From a virus: DNA of 22,678 nucleotides. Shown piece after piece: positions 8,038-14,637 of this stretch. Each line of letters opens with the position of its first letter. The first letter of the stretch is position 1. The notes below the pieces were generated by a model. That model made no database searches. It was not told the DNA's origin and saw nothing but the letters and a program-made list of their open reading frames with translations. Where the stretch lies: IMG/VR virus record IMGVR_UViG_3300008624_000071, positions 1-22,678 of that record; one strand, written 5' to 3'. The translations under genes were made by a program, and so were the position numbers.

Positions 8038-8974
8038 ATTTGTCAATAAAATATTGAAAATCTATGTTCCATAAACTCTTTCCTCCAAGAAGTAGTTTAG
8101 GTATTAACGTTTCAGAGTTTTGCCTGTTGCCTGTGAATATAAACTGACACACGTCATGGTATTCGTGAGTGAGCGCCCTTAAATTATGAAAGATATATTC
8201 TAGGTTTGACCTGTGTGCCCCAAAAATATTATTTTTTTGAATCTTCCTGATATCGCTTTCTACAACAATATATAAAAAGCTTTTGAACTCCCGAGCCCTA
8301 TCGAGTTCTTTTTTGAACCGTTCTAACCCTTGGCTTAGCGTTCCCTTGAAGTCTGACTCGCTCTTGCGGTCAACGTAAGTATATGTATAATTTTTACCTC
8401 CTGTAGTATAATCCCCGAAGTCCAGCTTCATGGGCTGGGCATTTTTGAATTCAAGAGGCTTCTGCTCTCGAGTATCTACAAATATAGGAATGTCTTCAAA
8501 TTTTTTGTTCCTCTCAAAAAATTGCTCAGGAGACTTAAGCCCTCGTTTAAATAATGGCTCTATATCAAGTTCATTGCAAACAGTAGAGTAAGTATTAAAA
8601 TATTCGATAAATATGTCAATCGAAGGTAATTTTAACATTTCTAATTCAAGGTGAAACGGAGCATATCTCAATTTTTTATTTTGAATACGAAAACTTAACT
8701 GATTAACAATGTAGTCCTTGACTTCGTCTTCGGGGGATTTGCTAATCCATTTAATCATTTGCTCCCGTGTAGTAAAATCCTTCGTAAAGTAATCAAACTT
8801 ATTCTTAAAAGGAAGGGGGTCGCCTGTTAATTTGTTAATTCGCGGGTACTCTTGACAATAGTATTCTGCTACAATAAGCTTATGTTTTTTGAAGTGTGAA
8901 TGTAATGACCTTTCTGATTTGAATTTTTCACTACAAATCTTACAGTAAAGGTTATCCTTCAAAGGGTCGATCAT
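8015..8974 (-). CDS. C2H2 zinc finger-ERCC4-type nuclease
   Basis: 319 aa. The N-terminus carries a classical C2H2 finger: Cys11, Cys14, His27, His31. Residues 165-290 match the ERCC4/XPF nuclease core: FVDTREQKPLEF (166-177), DFGDYT (185-190) and VDRKSESDF (201-209), which corresponds to the (E/D)RKxxxD metal-binding signature, here with Asp in the first place. A middle helical segment joins them. Such nucleases cut branched or flapped DNA; in a phage the role could be recombination, repair or trimming of packaging substrates. It lies directly upstream of the terminase group. The start overlaps the previous stop as ATGA. The finger may give DNA specificity. Confidence 0.85.
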   Translation of the reverse strand: MIDPLKDNLYCKICSEKFKSERSLHSHFKKHKLIVAEYYCQEYPRINKLTGDPLPFKNKFDYFTKDFTTREQMIKWISKSPEDEVKDYIVNQLSFRIQNKKLRYAPFHLELEMLKLPSIDIFIEYFNTYSTVCNELDIEPLFKRGLKSPEQFFERNKKFEDIPIFVDTREQKPLEFKNAQPMKLDFGDYTTGGKNYTYTYVDRKSESDFKGTLSQGLERFKKELDRAREFKSFLYIVVESDIRKIQKNNIFGAHRSNLEYIFHNLRALTHEYHDVCQFIFTGNRQNSETLIPKLLLGGKSLWNIDFQYFIDKYGIDSQD

Positions 8975-10026
8975 GTTACATCGCCCTTACTAATCCCAAG
9001 AACACGAGCTTTCCAGCCTGGCATGGATTCAATATTTAAAGCCTCTGCTGCTACTACTTCTTTTTGCATTTCTGCCATTCTTAACATAATTTGACGCTCA
9101 TTTTCATCCTGGAATAATTGTACTAAAGATAAGATAGATGCATTCTCTTCTTGTCTGCCTTGTATCCTTCGCGCTCTGTCACCGTTTAAACGGTTGATGA
9201 GCGACTCCATTCTCTTTTCACATTGATTGTATTCGTCGCTTTTAGTTTTTAATAACTCAGCAAGTCTTACTGTCATATCTCTCTGATCCTCTGCTTCATG
9301 GAACATTCTATTTAGTTTTTCCATTGCTTTGGTTATATTCTTTAGATTAACATAGTCTATGCATACATTGATATATAGATTTATTTCATCTGCTGTTAGA
9401 TCTGGTTTGTCCCAAGTCGTGCGAATAAACTCTGCCTCAAATAGCTCCCTGTCTGTAATGTCCGTATAATTATTGATGACCTGCAATAGTCGAGGAGAAG
9501 ATAAAAACTGCAAAACTGATTCCACGCACTTTCTTTCTCTCAATGCTAGCTTATCAGGCTTTAATTTACTGTGAGTATATTCATTAACTAGCTTTACTGC
9601 TGCCAATTGAGTCTGCGGGGGTTGATACTTCTTCCCCAAAGCAGAGTCTTCCATTTGAAGTAGGTTTGGTCGTTGCTGCTTAATATGCTCTCCAACTACC
9701 AAGGTTTCTTTGCTGAGGGGAGTAATGTGGCTCTCGGGCCATAAAATACATGCGATTTGATAGGCGTTCATGCCATCTTGTGCAGAACGCTCAATAAACT
9801 CTTTCTCGTCATCATCCAATAAGATTCTTTTTGCTTTTTTCTTTTTTGTGGTATTGTATTTAAACCCACACTCTACCAAATATTCTCGAACAAGCTTACC
9901 CTCTTTAGTCCTCCCATCTAAAGAATCGTCATTGAAAACTTTTCGAGTTAATTCAATTAAGTCCGAAATGGTCTTGTGATTGGAATCTATATACGCCTTC
10001 TGTTGCTCAGTAAGTTCTTTTTCCAT
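8971..10026 (-). CDS. Helical protein, possible terminase small subunit
   Basis: 351 aa, mostly helical. Residues 65-110 are basic then HTH-like (KKAKRILLDDDEKEFIERSA, NAYQIACILWP). The centre has FIRTTWDKPDLTADEINLYI, and the C-terminal third is a long coiled coil with Lys/Arg/Glu (MEKLNRMFHEAEDQ). DNA binding through the N-terminal part followed by an oligomerising helical region is the general plan of terminase small subunits, and the gene lies three upstream of the large subunit. I found no diagnostic motif, so an alternative is a DNA-binding regulator. The start overlaps the sigma-like gene by 20 bp; the stop overlaps the nuclease start. Confidence 0.55.
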   Translation of the reverse strand: MEKELTEQQKAYIDSNHKTISDLIELTRKVFNDDSLDGRTKEGKLVREYLVECGFKYNTTKKKKAKRILLDDDEKEFIERSAQDGMNAYQIACILWPESHITPLSKETLVVGEHIKQQRPNLLQMEDSALGKKYQPPQTQLAAVKLVNEYTHSKLKPDKLALRERKCVESVLQFLSSPRLLQVINNYTDITDRELFEAEFIRTTWDKPDLTADEINLYINVCIDYVNLKNITKAMEKLNRMFHEAEDQRDMTVRLAELLKTKSDEYNQCEKRMESLINRLNGDRARRIQGRQEENASILSLVQLFQDENERQIMLRMAEMQKEVVAAEALNIESMPGWKARVLGISKGDVT

Positions 10027-10753
10027 TTGATGAAATAATTATATCTTCTTTTTGAAGAAGTTCTTCTACGGTTGTTTTAAAAAACTTTTTAAGATTGCGG
10101 ATTTGTTTATATCCTGCCGTTCTGCCTGTTTCTGATGTTTTATACCCCATGGCCTCAGCAACTTCTCTGTCTGATAGATTATCTATATATAACATTTTAT
10201 AGGCTTTATACTTTTTCTCGTTCAACATGTCCTTCATCCGACCATGCACTCTACCAATTGCATCCTCAAGGCACGGATAAGAGGTTTCTGGTAGCGAGAA
10301 AGCCTCTTGCGAATGATGTTCTATGGTCACGGCCATCTTAGTCATGTATGCTGATTTTTTTGTAACCTCCCATTTTGCATAAAGCGGACATTCATTGCAT
10401 TGGAGACCGCTAGCAGTAAAGCCGCAAAGACCGTCCTTGTCTTCTGTCGGTGGCCCACTTTGATTAAAGGGACAATTTAAACACGGGCGAACATAGTTCC
10501 CGTAGTTATTCCTTAAAATGTTTTTTAATTGATTAGAGATAATTTTATTTAACCAGGGCTCTAATGCCCTGGATTGATCCCATTGATCCCATTTTTTGTG
10601 GATATGGGCGCGAATGATTTGCTTGACATCGTCATAGTCCATCCACGCAACAGAGTTGAGAAACCATTTATGGCTTCGTTTGGCTAACTCCGCGTCTATT
10701 ACCTCCGCTTTATCTGCGTAGGTTAGTTTCGGTTCTTTTTTCTTTTTACTCAA
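10007..10753 (-). CDS. Sigma-factor-like protein with a Cys cluster
   Basis: 248 aa. Residues 33-85 resemble sigma region 2 (WMDYDDVKQIIRAHIHKKW, LEPWLNKIISNQLKNILRNN). Residues 192-226 look like a region 4 helix-turn-helix (NLSDREVAEAMGYKTSETGR, then YKQIRNLKKFF). Between them lies a Cys-rich insertion with CLNCP (91-95), Cys110, and CNECP (119-123), probably a metal site. It would direct RNA polymerase to phage late promoters, as T4 gp55 does; this is inferred from architecture and from its place at the head of the virion block. The -10-only boxes before several late genes would be its natural targets. The start overlaps the preceding gene by 8 bp. Confidence 0.7.
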   Translation of the reverse strand: MSKKKKEPKLTYADKAEVIDAELAKRSHKWFLNSVAWMDYDDVKQIIRAHIHKKWDQWDQSRALEPWLNKIISNQLKNILRNNYGNYVRPCLNCPFNQSGPPTEDKDGLCGFTASGLQCNECPLYAKWEVTKKSAYMTKMAVTIEHHSQEAFSLPETSYPCLEDAIGRVHGRMKDMLNEKKYKAYKMLYIDNLSDREVAEAMGYKTSETGRTAGYKQIRNLKKFFKTTVEELLQKEDIIISSNGKRTY

Positions 10754-11141
10754 CGTCTTCAGGAGGTTTGGTTCTAGCGCTTTTGCAGATATCCATACTC
10801 TCCATCAATACGTCTTTAGGCCCTGCTATCGGCCGATCAGGGCTTTGATTAGATCTTTTGACTTTATTTTCAGAAGGCTGCTCCAACATGACATCTCTTA
10901 ATTTCATTTTTTGAGCTCCTACTCCTTCTATTTCATATTCTAACTTATTTATCAAAGGTACTCTATCTATTTCACGATCAGCATCGGCCTCTACATTTTG
11001 CGCGGATTGGCGAGGTCGACGAATTGTAGGACCACTAGCAACTGAACCGTTCAAAGACTGGCCGCAGCTCCCACAGAAATTCGGAACCATACCCGCGTAC
11101 ACATTTTTGTACCCACAGTGCTGACAATATTCTACATTCAT
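10746..11141 (-). CDS. Zinc-ribbon protein, unknown function
   Basis: 131 aa. An N-terminal zinc ribbon (Cys6, Cys9, Cys23, Cys26) is followed by a polar, probably disordered region with many Arg, Glu, Ser and Pro. It overlaps the sigma-like gene by 8 bp, so the two are probably translated together. Given that neighbour it could be a transcription co-factor or anti-/co-sigma protein. No family was recognised. The ATG lies 6 nt after a TATAAT and lacks a Shine-Dalgarno. Confidence 0.7.
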   Translation of the reverse strand: MNVEYCQHCGYKNVYAGMVPNFCGSCGQSLNGSVASGPTIRRPRQSAQNVEADADREIDRVPLINKLEYEIEGVGAQKMKLRDVMLEQPSENKVKRSNQSPDRPIAGPKDVLMESMDICKSARTKPPEDVE

Positions 11142-11147
11142 ACCAAT

Positions 11148-11153
11148 ATTATA
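11148..11153 (-). promoter_or_regulatory. Candidate late promoter (-10 only) before zinc-ribbon gene
   Basis: A perfect TATAAT lies 6 nt before the ATG at 11141. No -35 box or Shine-Dalgarno is evident. Same design as before the portal gene. Confidence 0.5.
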
Positions 11154-11162
11154 AGTTTTTTT

Positions 11163-11738
11163 TTAAGCTTTTAAATAGCCTGCGATAATACAGGACTGAT
11201 TTTTAATAAAATTCTTTTGTTGGGCATTTAGCTTTTTCCCTCCCTTAACGTAGTCTATACCTAGTATCCCAATAATTTTACCAGTTAACAACTGGATTGG
11301 TACACAATATGTACTTTTTGTGCCCTGATCTTCAAAAAAAGTTTTTGTTACGATGTCTTCTACTTGATCTATATCCCAAAAACCATATTCGTCTTCATCC
11401 ACTAAAGGCTTAATAAATCTATTAAAAGAAGAAACCCTTAAGTTTTGTTGGTTTTTGAGTTCAGAACTTACTCCCTCAGACAAGACTTCGTAAGTATTGC
11501 TAAATTTTTGCTGAGAACTTCCTGAATAATAAACATCTCCATTATGAAATTCATAAACCACCACCCTATCGCATTCTATTTCCGTGCGCGAATACTCAAG
11601 CGCCCGATAAACGTCTTCATTTTGAACGGTATGCTTTTGAAGCTTACCTTTTTCCAAAAAAGCCTGCAGGTACGTCTTGAGAATAACCGCCCCAATTGTG
11701 GCAACGGCTCCTATTGAGGCAGCAATAATAATGTCCAT
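11163..11738 (-). CDS. Membrane-anchored GAF-domain protein
   Basis: 191 aa from ATG 11738; a longer frame up to 11786 would run back into the PhoH gene. An N-terminal membrane helix (IIIAASIGAVATIGAVIL) is followed by a GAF-like domain. The stretch CDRVVVYEFHNGDVYYSG (about 58-75), then KFSNTYEVLSEGVSSE and the C-terminal GKIIGILGIDYV resemble a GAF-type fold found in several phage and bacterial proteins beginning with one membrane segment. The ligand and function are unknown; membrane-linked sensing, or a role in lysis timing or superinfection, are possibilities only. A GTGTATTAA box lies just upstream (8 nt gap). Confidence 0.75.
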   Translation of the reverse strand: MDIIIAASIGAVATIGAVILKTYLQAFLEKGKLQKHTVQNEDVYRALEYSRTEIECDRVVVYEFHNGDVYYSGSSQQKFSNTYEVLSEGVSSELKNQQNLRVSSFNRFIKPLVDEDEYGFWDIDQVEDIVTKTFFEDQGTKSTYCVPIQLLTGKIIGILGIDYVKGGKKLNAQQKNFIKNQSCIIAGYLKA

Positions 11739-11754
11739 GTTGTATCTTAATACA

Positions 11755-12486
11755 CTAACTACGCTCCACACTTTCAAGTTTACCAATAATAAAACTTAAA
11801 ATTTTATTTCGCTTTATATCTTTTCTTGTAAACCCAAAAGTATGTATCCCCTTCTTTTTGCTCTCTTCATCATTAAACAGATTAAACATGGTCTTAAACC
11901 CTGTCTTTCCATTAATATCTGATTGAAGGAAGTCCCCGCAAATGATAAGCTTGCTACTCTCTCCCAGTCTCGTGACTAAAGTAGTTAATTCTTTAAAAGT
12001 AAAATTTTGTGCTTCATCTGCCACAACAATCTTATTATTCCAACTTGCTCCTCTTAAATAGTTAATAGGCATTGCTTGGATCCTTGATTTAGATATTAGC
12101 TCTGGAATAATTGACGGCTTAATCATTTCTCGCAGTTTATCATCTAGTGGAGCCATGTATGGATTAAATTTTTCATCTATGTCACCAGGAAGAGAGCCAA
12201 GGTTTCTTTCTCCGCTTTCCACCACTGTTCGAACGTAGAGCAAGTCGAGGTCTACATTTGAACTTAAATATCGTAGGGCTGAATAGACTGCAACGTAGGT
12301 TTTAGTCGTGCCAGCGGGTCCAGCACAAAAAATAATATTTGTTGCGGGGTCTAGCGCTATTTCCAGAAATTGCCTCTGCTTTTCTGTTAGCCTTTTGGAC
12401 TGAACATGAAAATGAGACATAAGACCATTAAAGTCTTGTGCTTTCAAATTTTCTTCCTGTAAATGAGAAGCCTTTTTTCTTGCCAT
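11755..12486 (-). CDS. phoH: PhoH-like ATPase
   Basis: 243 aa from ATG 12486 (MARKKASH), chosen because a -10 box lies 6 nt before it. Walker A GPAGTTKT (56-63), Walker B VVADEAQN (154-161) and TRLGESSKLIICGDFLQSD (172-190) place it in the PhoH family of P-loop RNA-helicase-like ATPases. PhoH-like genes are common in marine phages; the cellular relatives are induced under phosphate stress, and the phage role is not settled. It is the first gene of the minus-strand late block, divergent from the plus-strand island. Confidence 0.92.
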   Translation of the reverse strand: MARKKASHLQEENLKAQDFNGLMSHFHVQSKRLTEKQRQFLEIALDPATNIIFCAGPAGTTKTYVAVYSALRYLSSNVDLDLLYVRTVVESGERNLGSLPGDIDEKFNPYMAPLDDKLREMIKPSIIPELISKSRIQAMPINYLRGASWNNKIVVADEAQNFTFKELTTLVTRLGESSKLIICGDFLQSDINGKTGFKTMFNLFNDEESKKKGIHTFGFTRKDIKRNKILSFIIGKLESVERS

Positions 12487-12492
12487 CGCTAT

Positions 12493-12498
12493 ATAATA
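12493..12498 (-). promoter_or_regulatory. Candidate late promoter before phoH
   Basis: TATTAT, preceded by GTG, lies 6 nt before the phoH ATG. A similar GTGTATATT on the opposite strand lies 14 bp away, so the 36-bp gap carries back-to-back promoters. Confidence 0.5.
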
Positions 12499-12511
12499 CA
12501 CTCTTCCTGTG

Positions 12512-12517
12512 TATATT
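12512..12517 (+). promoter_or_regulatory. Candidate late promoter of the plus-strand island
   Basis: TATATT preceded by GTG lies 5 nt before the GTG start at 12523. It is the divergent partner of the phoH promoter and uses the same spacing. Confidence 0.45.
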
Positions 12518-12522
12518 TAAAT

Positions 12523-12789
12523 GTGAGGTCTATATTTTTTATACTTTTCTTAAGTTATACCGTTGGACAACACTATTTATATAAGTACTATATCCAAGAG
12601 AACTATAAATCCTACCAAGAAGAACTGCAAAAACATAATAAACTCTTACTCGAGGCAGACCTTGCAATCTATGATCTCATTAAAATAAGCAGGGGACAAG
12701 AGAAAATTATTCAACAACAGCAAATATTAATAAAAAAATACCAAAAAGATTTGTATTATAATCAAAGAGCATTTTATGAACAAAATTGA
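12523..12789 (+). CDS. Membrane-anchored coiled-coil protein (i-spanin-like)
   Basis: 88 aa from GTG 12523; an upstream ATG at 12463 lies inside the phoH coding sequence. One N-terminal membrane helix (IFFILFLSYTVGQHYLY) is followed by a charged, Gln/Lys/Glu-rich coiled coil (about 27-78). This is the architecture of Rz-type inner-membrane spanins, which fuse inner and outer membranes in the last step of lysis of Gram-negative hosts. No endolysin or o-spanin partner was found next to it, so the role is inferred from architecture only. A small structural protein with a membrane anchor is an alternative. It overlaps the next gene by 14 bp. Confidence 0.6.
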   Translation: MRSIFFILFLSYTVGQHYLYKYYIQENYKSYQEELQKHNKLLLEADLAIYDLIKISRGQEKIIQQQQILIKKYQKDLYYNQRAFYEQN

Positions 12790-12964
12790 GCTTATGAAAA
12801 AGATCACGTCCAGCTTCTCTTTATACGGCGCAGCAAAATGGCTGAGCAAAAACCGCTCAGAACTAAACAATAAGACTCCCGCAGAATATATTAAAGAAGG
12901 GAAAATAAACGAAGTGGCCTTGTTACTGGAACAGGATAACAACAAAAAGAATGGAAGCGGTTGA
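12776..12964 (+). CDS. Small MbcA/ParS-antitoxin-like (DUF2384-like) protein
   Basis: 62 aa. The stretch AAKWLSKNRSEL, then NKTPAEYIKEGKINEVALLL (about 19-51) follows the toxin-binding domain of MbcA/ParS/Xre antitoxins, whose pattern is A..WL...n..L.g.tP.e.l..G....v...L. The helix-turn-helix that normally precedes this domain is missing, so the gene encodes only the C-terminal half. No RES-type toxin lies beside it. It might neutralise a host toxin of this class; this is inference. It overlaps both neighbours by 14 bp. Confidence 0.6.
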   Translation: MNKIELMKKITSSFSLYGAAKWLSKNRSELNNKTPAEYIKEGKINEVALLLEQDNNKKNGSG

Positions 12965-13169
12965 CATTTGTGAGAGATATTCCGAGGAGACGTTTTCTAA
13001 TAAAGATGCCTCTAATATTGTAGTTCGTATTAAGAAAGTTTATGTTGATGACTTAACAATCCTGTTAAGAGACATTAATTATCGACCGAAAACAACTGTC
13101 CGAGAATCTAAGATTTATTATATTATCAATTTCGAAAAAACTTATCCTTTTGACTGGATTTCTAATTAG
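12951..13169 (+). CDS. Small hypothetical protein of the plus-strand island
   Basis: 72 aa, mixed alpha/beta, starting MEAVDICERYSEETF and ending FEKTYPFDWISN. No family was recognised. The start lies inside the end of the preceding gene (14-bp overlap), which suggests co-translation. It is far too short to be a RES toxin and lacks its conserved Arg/Glu/Ser arrangement, so it is probably not the toxin partner of its neighbour. Confidence 0.6.
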   Translation: MEAVDICERYSEETFSNKDASNIVVRIKKVYVDDLTILLRDINYRPKTTVRESKIYYIINFEKTYPFDWISN

Positions 13170-13179
13170 TTTCTTTTAA

Positions 13180-13185
13180 TATTAC
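13180..13185 (+). promoter_or_regulatory. Candidate promoter before the 98-aa gene
   Basis: TATTAC lies 5 nt before the ATG at 13191, with TTTCTTTTAA upstream and no Shine-Dalgarno. The spacing matches the leaderless pattern of the other late genes. Confidence 0.35.
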
Positions 13186-13190
13186 ATATT

Positions 13191-13487
13191 ATGGAAGAAA
13201 CACAAAACACTCCCGCAGTGCTGTCCGAAGAAGAACGGACAGAGCTTACCGAATTTGTTGCAACTAAAATGTTTTCAAATTTGCAATTTAATCAAGTTTT
13301 GCTTACAATCGAGAATCAATGCCGCGCGCAAGCCGCTCAAGTCGTTAGTACTGCTGACGAAGAGACGGTTAATAAGATCCGCAGTGATCTTGCTCAAGTC
13401 CGTGCAGAAAGTCAGATTTTGGGCGGGGCTAACGTTCAAGAAGGAGCCCCACAGGTTCCTGATTTCGCGAACGTGCCTACTCCTTAA
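13191..13487 (+). CDS. Small acidic helical protein, unknown
   Basis: 98 aa, rich in Glu and Gln. It is helical over residues 10-75 (SEEERTELTEFVATKMF, VNKIRSDLAQVRAES) with a flexible Pro/Gly tail (EGAPQVPDFANVP). It is the last gene of the plus-strand island, before a terminator. Composition would fit a small virion or scaffold-like protein, but no family was recognised. Confidence 0.65.
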   Translation: MEETQNTPAVLSEEERTELTEFVATKMFSNLQFNQVLLTIENQCRAQAAQVVSTADEETVNKIRSDLAQVRAESQILGGANVQEGAPQVPDFANVPTP

Positions 13488-13576
13488 GGCTTACGTCTTC
13501 CCTCTGTATCTCGTCCACTATACGTTATGCTATAGTTCCTATTTTTTCTTATAGGGTTTGATTATGAAAATAACCA

Positions 13577-13617
13577 CCCCCCCCTCAAGATTTTTTTTTG
13601 CGGGGGGGCTTTTTTTT
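13577..13617 (+). terminator. Terminator with C8/G7 stem
   Basis: Eight C (13577-13584) face seven G (13602-13608) across a T-rich loop and are followed by a C and eight T. This makes an intrinsic terminator for the plus-strand island. A second run of eight G at 13625-13632 could compete for the same C tract. Homopolymers of this length invite replication slippage and sequencing error. Confidence 0.75.
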
Positions 13618-13646
13618 GATTAATGGGGGGGGAGTGCTTGAACTGC

Positions 13647-13736
13647 TCAATCCTTTGAGATGTGGGAGCAAGCGACTTGCAAGCCCCACACAAACCAAAT
13701 AAGACCGACTGCGAGAAATAAAAATAAATCAATCAT
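13647..13736 (-). CDS. 29-aa single-pass membrane peptide
   Basis: 29 aa: a short N-terminus (MID), a hydrophobic helix (LFLFLAVGLIWFVWGLQVA) and a polar tail (CSHISKD). It lies 21 bp after the stop of the 78-aa acidic protein, on the same strand. The same pairing of acidic gene and tiny membrane peptide recurs at 20175-20503, which supports coding. The function is unknown; small phage membrane peptides include holin-like, exclusion and antiholin proteins. Confidence 0.55.
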   Translation of the reverse strand: MIDLFLFLAVGLIWFVWGLQVACSHISKD

Positions 13737-13757
13737 TTTTAATATAAGTTAATAGGT

Positions 13758-13994
13758 TTAGCTGAACATGGCGAGCATGGCAGGACTGACTGCGGTCATG
13801 TCAATCTGCTCTTCGTCGTCTTCGTCGATAGGGTCAACGTCAACGTCGGTCTTGAGCAAAACGACTTCGTCAAGAATGTCCTCCTTCGAGGCTTTTGTTT
13901 GTGTGCCGTCAATGGCTTCGTGAATGTCTTGCTCGGCTTTAAGCTCGGCAAAGAGGTTCTGGAATTCTTGCGGAAGGTCAGCGATGTTTTTCAT
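13758..13994 (-). CDS. Acidic protein, paralogue of 20255-20503
   Basis: 78 aa and strongly acidic. The C-terminal half has KEDILDEVVLLKTDVDVDP and then IDEDDEEQIDM before AVSPAM. It aligns without gaps with the C-terminal half of the protein at 20255-20503, while the N-terminal halves differ. The clustered acidic motif could mimic nucleic acid or bind metal or a basic partner; this is inference. It is followed by a membrane peptide gene, as is its paralogue. The leader is long (about 55 nt), A-rich and lacks a Shine-Dalgarno. Confidence 0.8.
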   Translation of the reverse strand: MKNIADLPQEFQNLFAELKAEQDIHEAIDGTQTKASKEDILDEVVLLKTDVDVDPIDEDDEEQIDMTAVSPAMLAMFS

Positions 13995-14052
13995 AATGGT
14001 TTTTTTTGGTTTGTGGTTCTTAAAAGGTCTTTCTCAATTTTCTATGTAATAC

Positions 14053-14081
14053 ATTATAAAGCATTTTTGGAAAAATACGAG
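14053..14081 (-). promoter_or_regulatory. Promoter of the 78-aa acidic gene
   Basis: A perfect -10 TATAAT (14053-14058) follows TTTTTCCAAAAATGCTT. The -35 region (CTCGTA) is weak. The spacer resembles the one at 18042-18069, which shares TTTTCCAAAAA. Confidence 0.55.
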
Positions 14082-14287
14082 AACAAAATCGAGCCACGAG
14101 CCCAGTAATAGAGCCAAACAGCAAAATAATTTCAAAAAAAATCGTTTAAAGCTCTTTAAATTGTCAAAAATTCGGGGAGAAATCATTTAATCCATTTAAT
14201 TCGAATTTAATTCGGAATAAATACTACTTTTAATATAAGTTAATACTTACCTAAGTATCGGCCGCCAGCCCAGTGATAGAGCCATTT

Positions 14288-14316
14288 GGCACGGGGCGGC
14301 CTGCACGTTCCGTGCC
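14288..14316 (+). repeat. 29-bp palindrome, copy 1 of 9
   Basis: GGCACGG at one end and CCGTGCC at the other, with an inner GCGGCCTGCACGT. It lies at a cassette border. Confidence 0.85.
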
Positions 14317-14368
14317 AAAAACCTATCGGCTGTCAGCCCAGTCATAGAGCGGGCTAGCGGTCGATAAG
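14317..14368 (-). terminator. Terminator of the 70-aa gene
   Basis: An imperfect long stem (14323-14339 with 14351-14368) is followed on the minus strand by TTTTT. It lies 16 bp after the stop of the 70-aa gene. Confidence 0.65.
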
Positions 14369-14371
14369 TTT

Positions 14372-14389
14372 AGTAAGTAAAAACTTACT
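14372..14389. repeat. Inverted repeat over a stop codon
   Basis: AGTAAGT and ACTTACT flank AAAA, a perfect 7-bp stem spanning the stop of the 70-aa gene. Similar TAAGT..ACTTA arrangements occur near 14240 and 18100. Confidence 0.5.
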
Positions 14390-14597
14390 CGTCGTGTAAC
14401 ACCCAAACACAATCCGATTCGGGCAGCCCCAGTTGGTCGGTTACTTCTTCCAGCCTGTCTTTGTTCGACAGAACGCAGTCAATGCTCATTGGCATGTCTC
14501 GACCAGTCGGTTCATAAAACGGATTGTCCTTGCGTAAAATAATGTTGTGCTGATTCAAGGAGGTCAGGACAAAAGGTGATTCAATTTGATTTTCCAT
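14385..14597 (-). CDS. Small hypothetical protein
   Basis: 70 aa, beginning MENQIESPFVLTSLNQHNII and rich in Asp/Glu towards the end (DRLEEVTDQLGLPESD). No motif was recognised. It is a single-gene cassette with its own promoter 5 nt before the ATG and its own terminator. The absence of any leader indicates translation of a leaderless message. Confidence 0.7.
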   Translation of the reverse strand: MENQIESPFVLTSLNQHNIILRKDNPFYEPTGRDMPMSIDCVLSNKDRLEEVTDQLGLPESDCVWVLHDE

Positions 14598-14602
14598 GTC
14601 TT

Positions 14603-14632
14603 TAAGTATGGCAGGAAATTAAAAAATGTCAA
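14603..14632 (-). promoter_or_regulatory. Promoter of the 70-aa gene (dyad class)
   Basis: TTGACA (14627-14632), an 18-bp spacer ending TGCCA and TACTTA (14603-14608). Only 5 nt separate the -10 box from the ATG. The dyad arm is imperfect (TGCCA instead of TGTCA). Confidence 0.75.
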
Positions 14633-14637
14633 GGGAA

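Larger units (their letters stand above)
14261..14368 (-). repeat. Composite border repeat, copy A
   Basis: About 100 bp made of a GCCAGCCCAGTGATAGAGCC element, the 29-bp palindrome, a short A/T tract and a terminator hairpin. It is related to 15431-15530 and 18135-18232, but its terminator stem differs and contains a second GCCCAGTCATAGAG. Confidence 0.75.
13995..14384. other. Intergenic region with promoter, repeats and terminator
   Basis: A 390-bp stretch without a convincing gene. On the minus strand it holds, in order, a hairpin at the stop of the upstream gene, a terminator (14317-14368), a 29-bp palindrome (14288-14316), an AT-rich leader with a TTAACTTATATTAA motif, one more AGCCCAGTAATAGAGCCA element (14098-14115) and the promoter of the acidic gene. 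Confidence 0.7.

Noticed and set aside
12951-13169. 72-aa gene as the toxin partner of the antitoxin-like protein
   Set aside because: It is too short for a RES-domain toxin and shows none of its conserved residues.
14034-14186. 50-aa hydrophobic minus-strand frame
   Set aside because: T-rich DNA alone explains the hydrophobicity; it spans a promoter and a repeat element and has no coupling to a gene.
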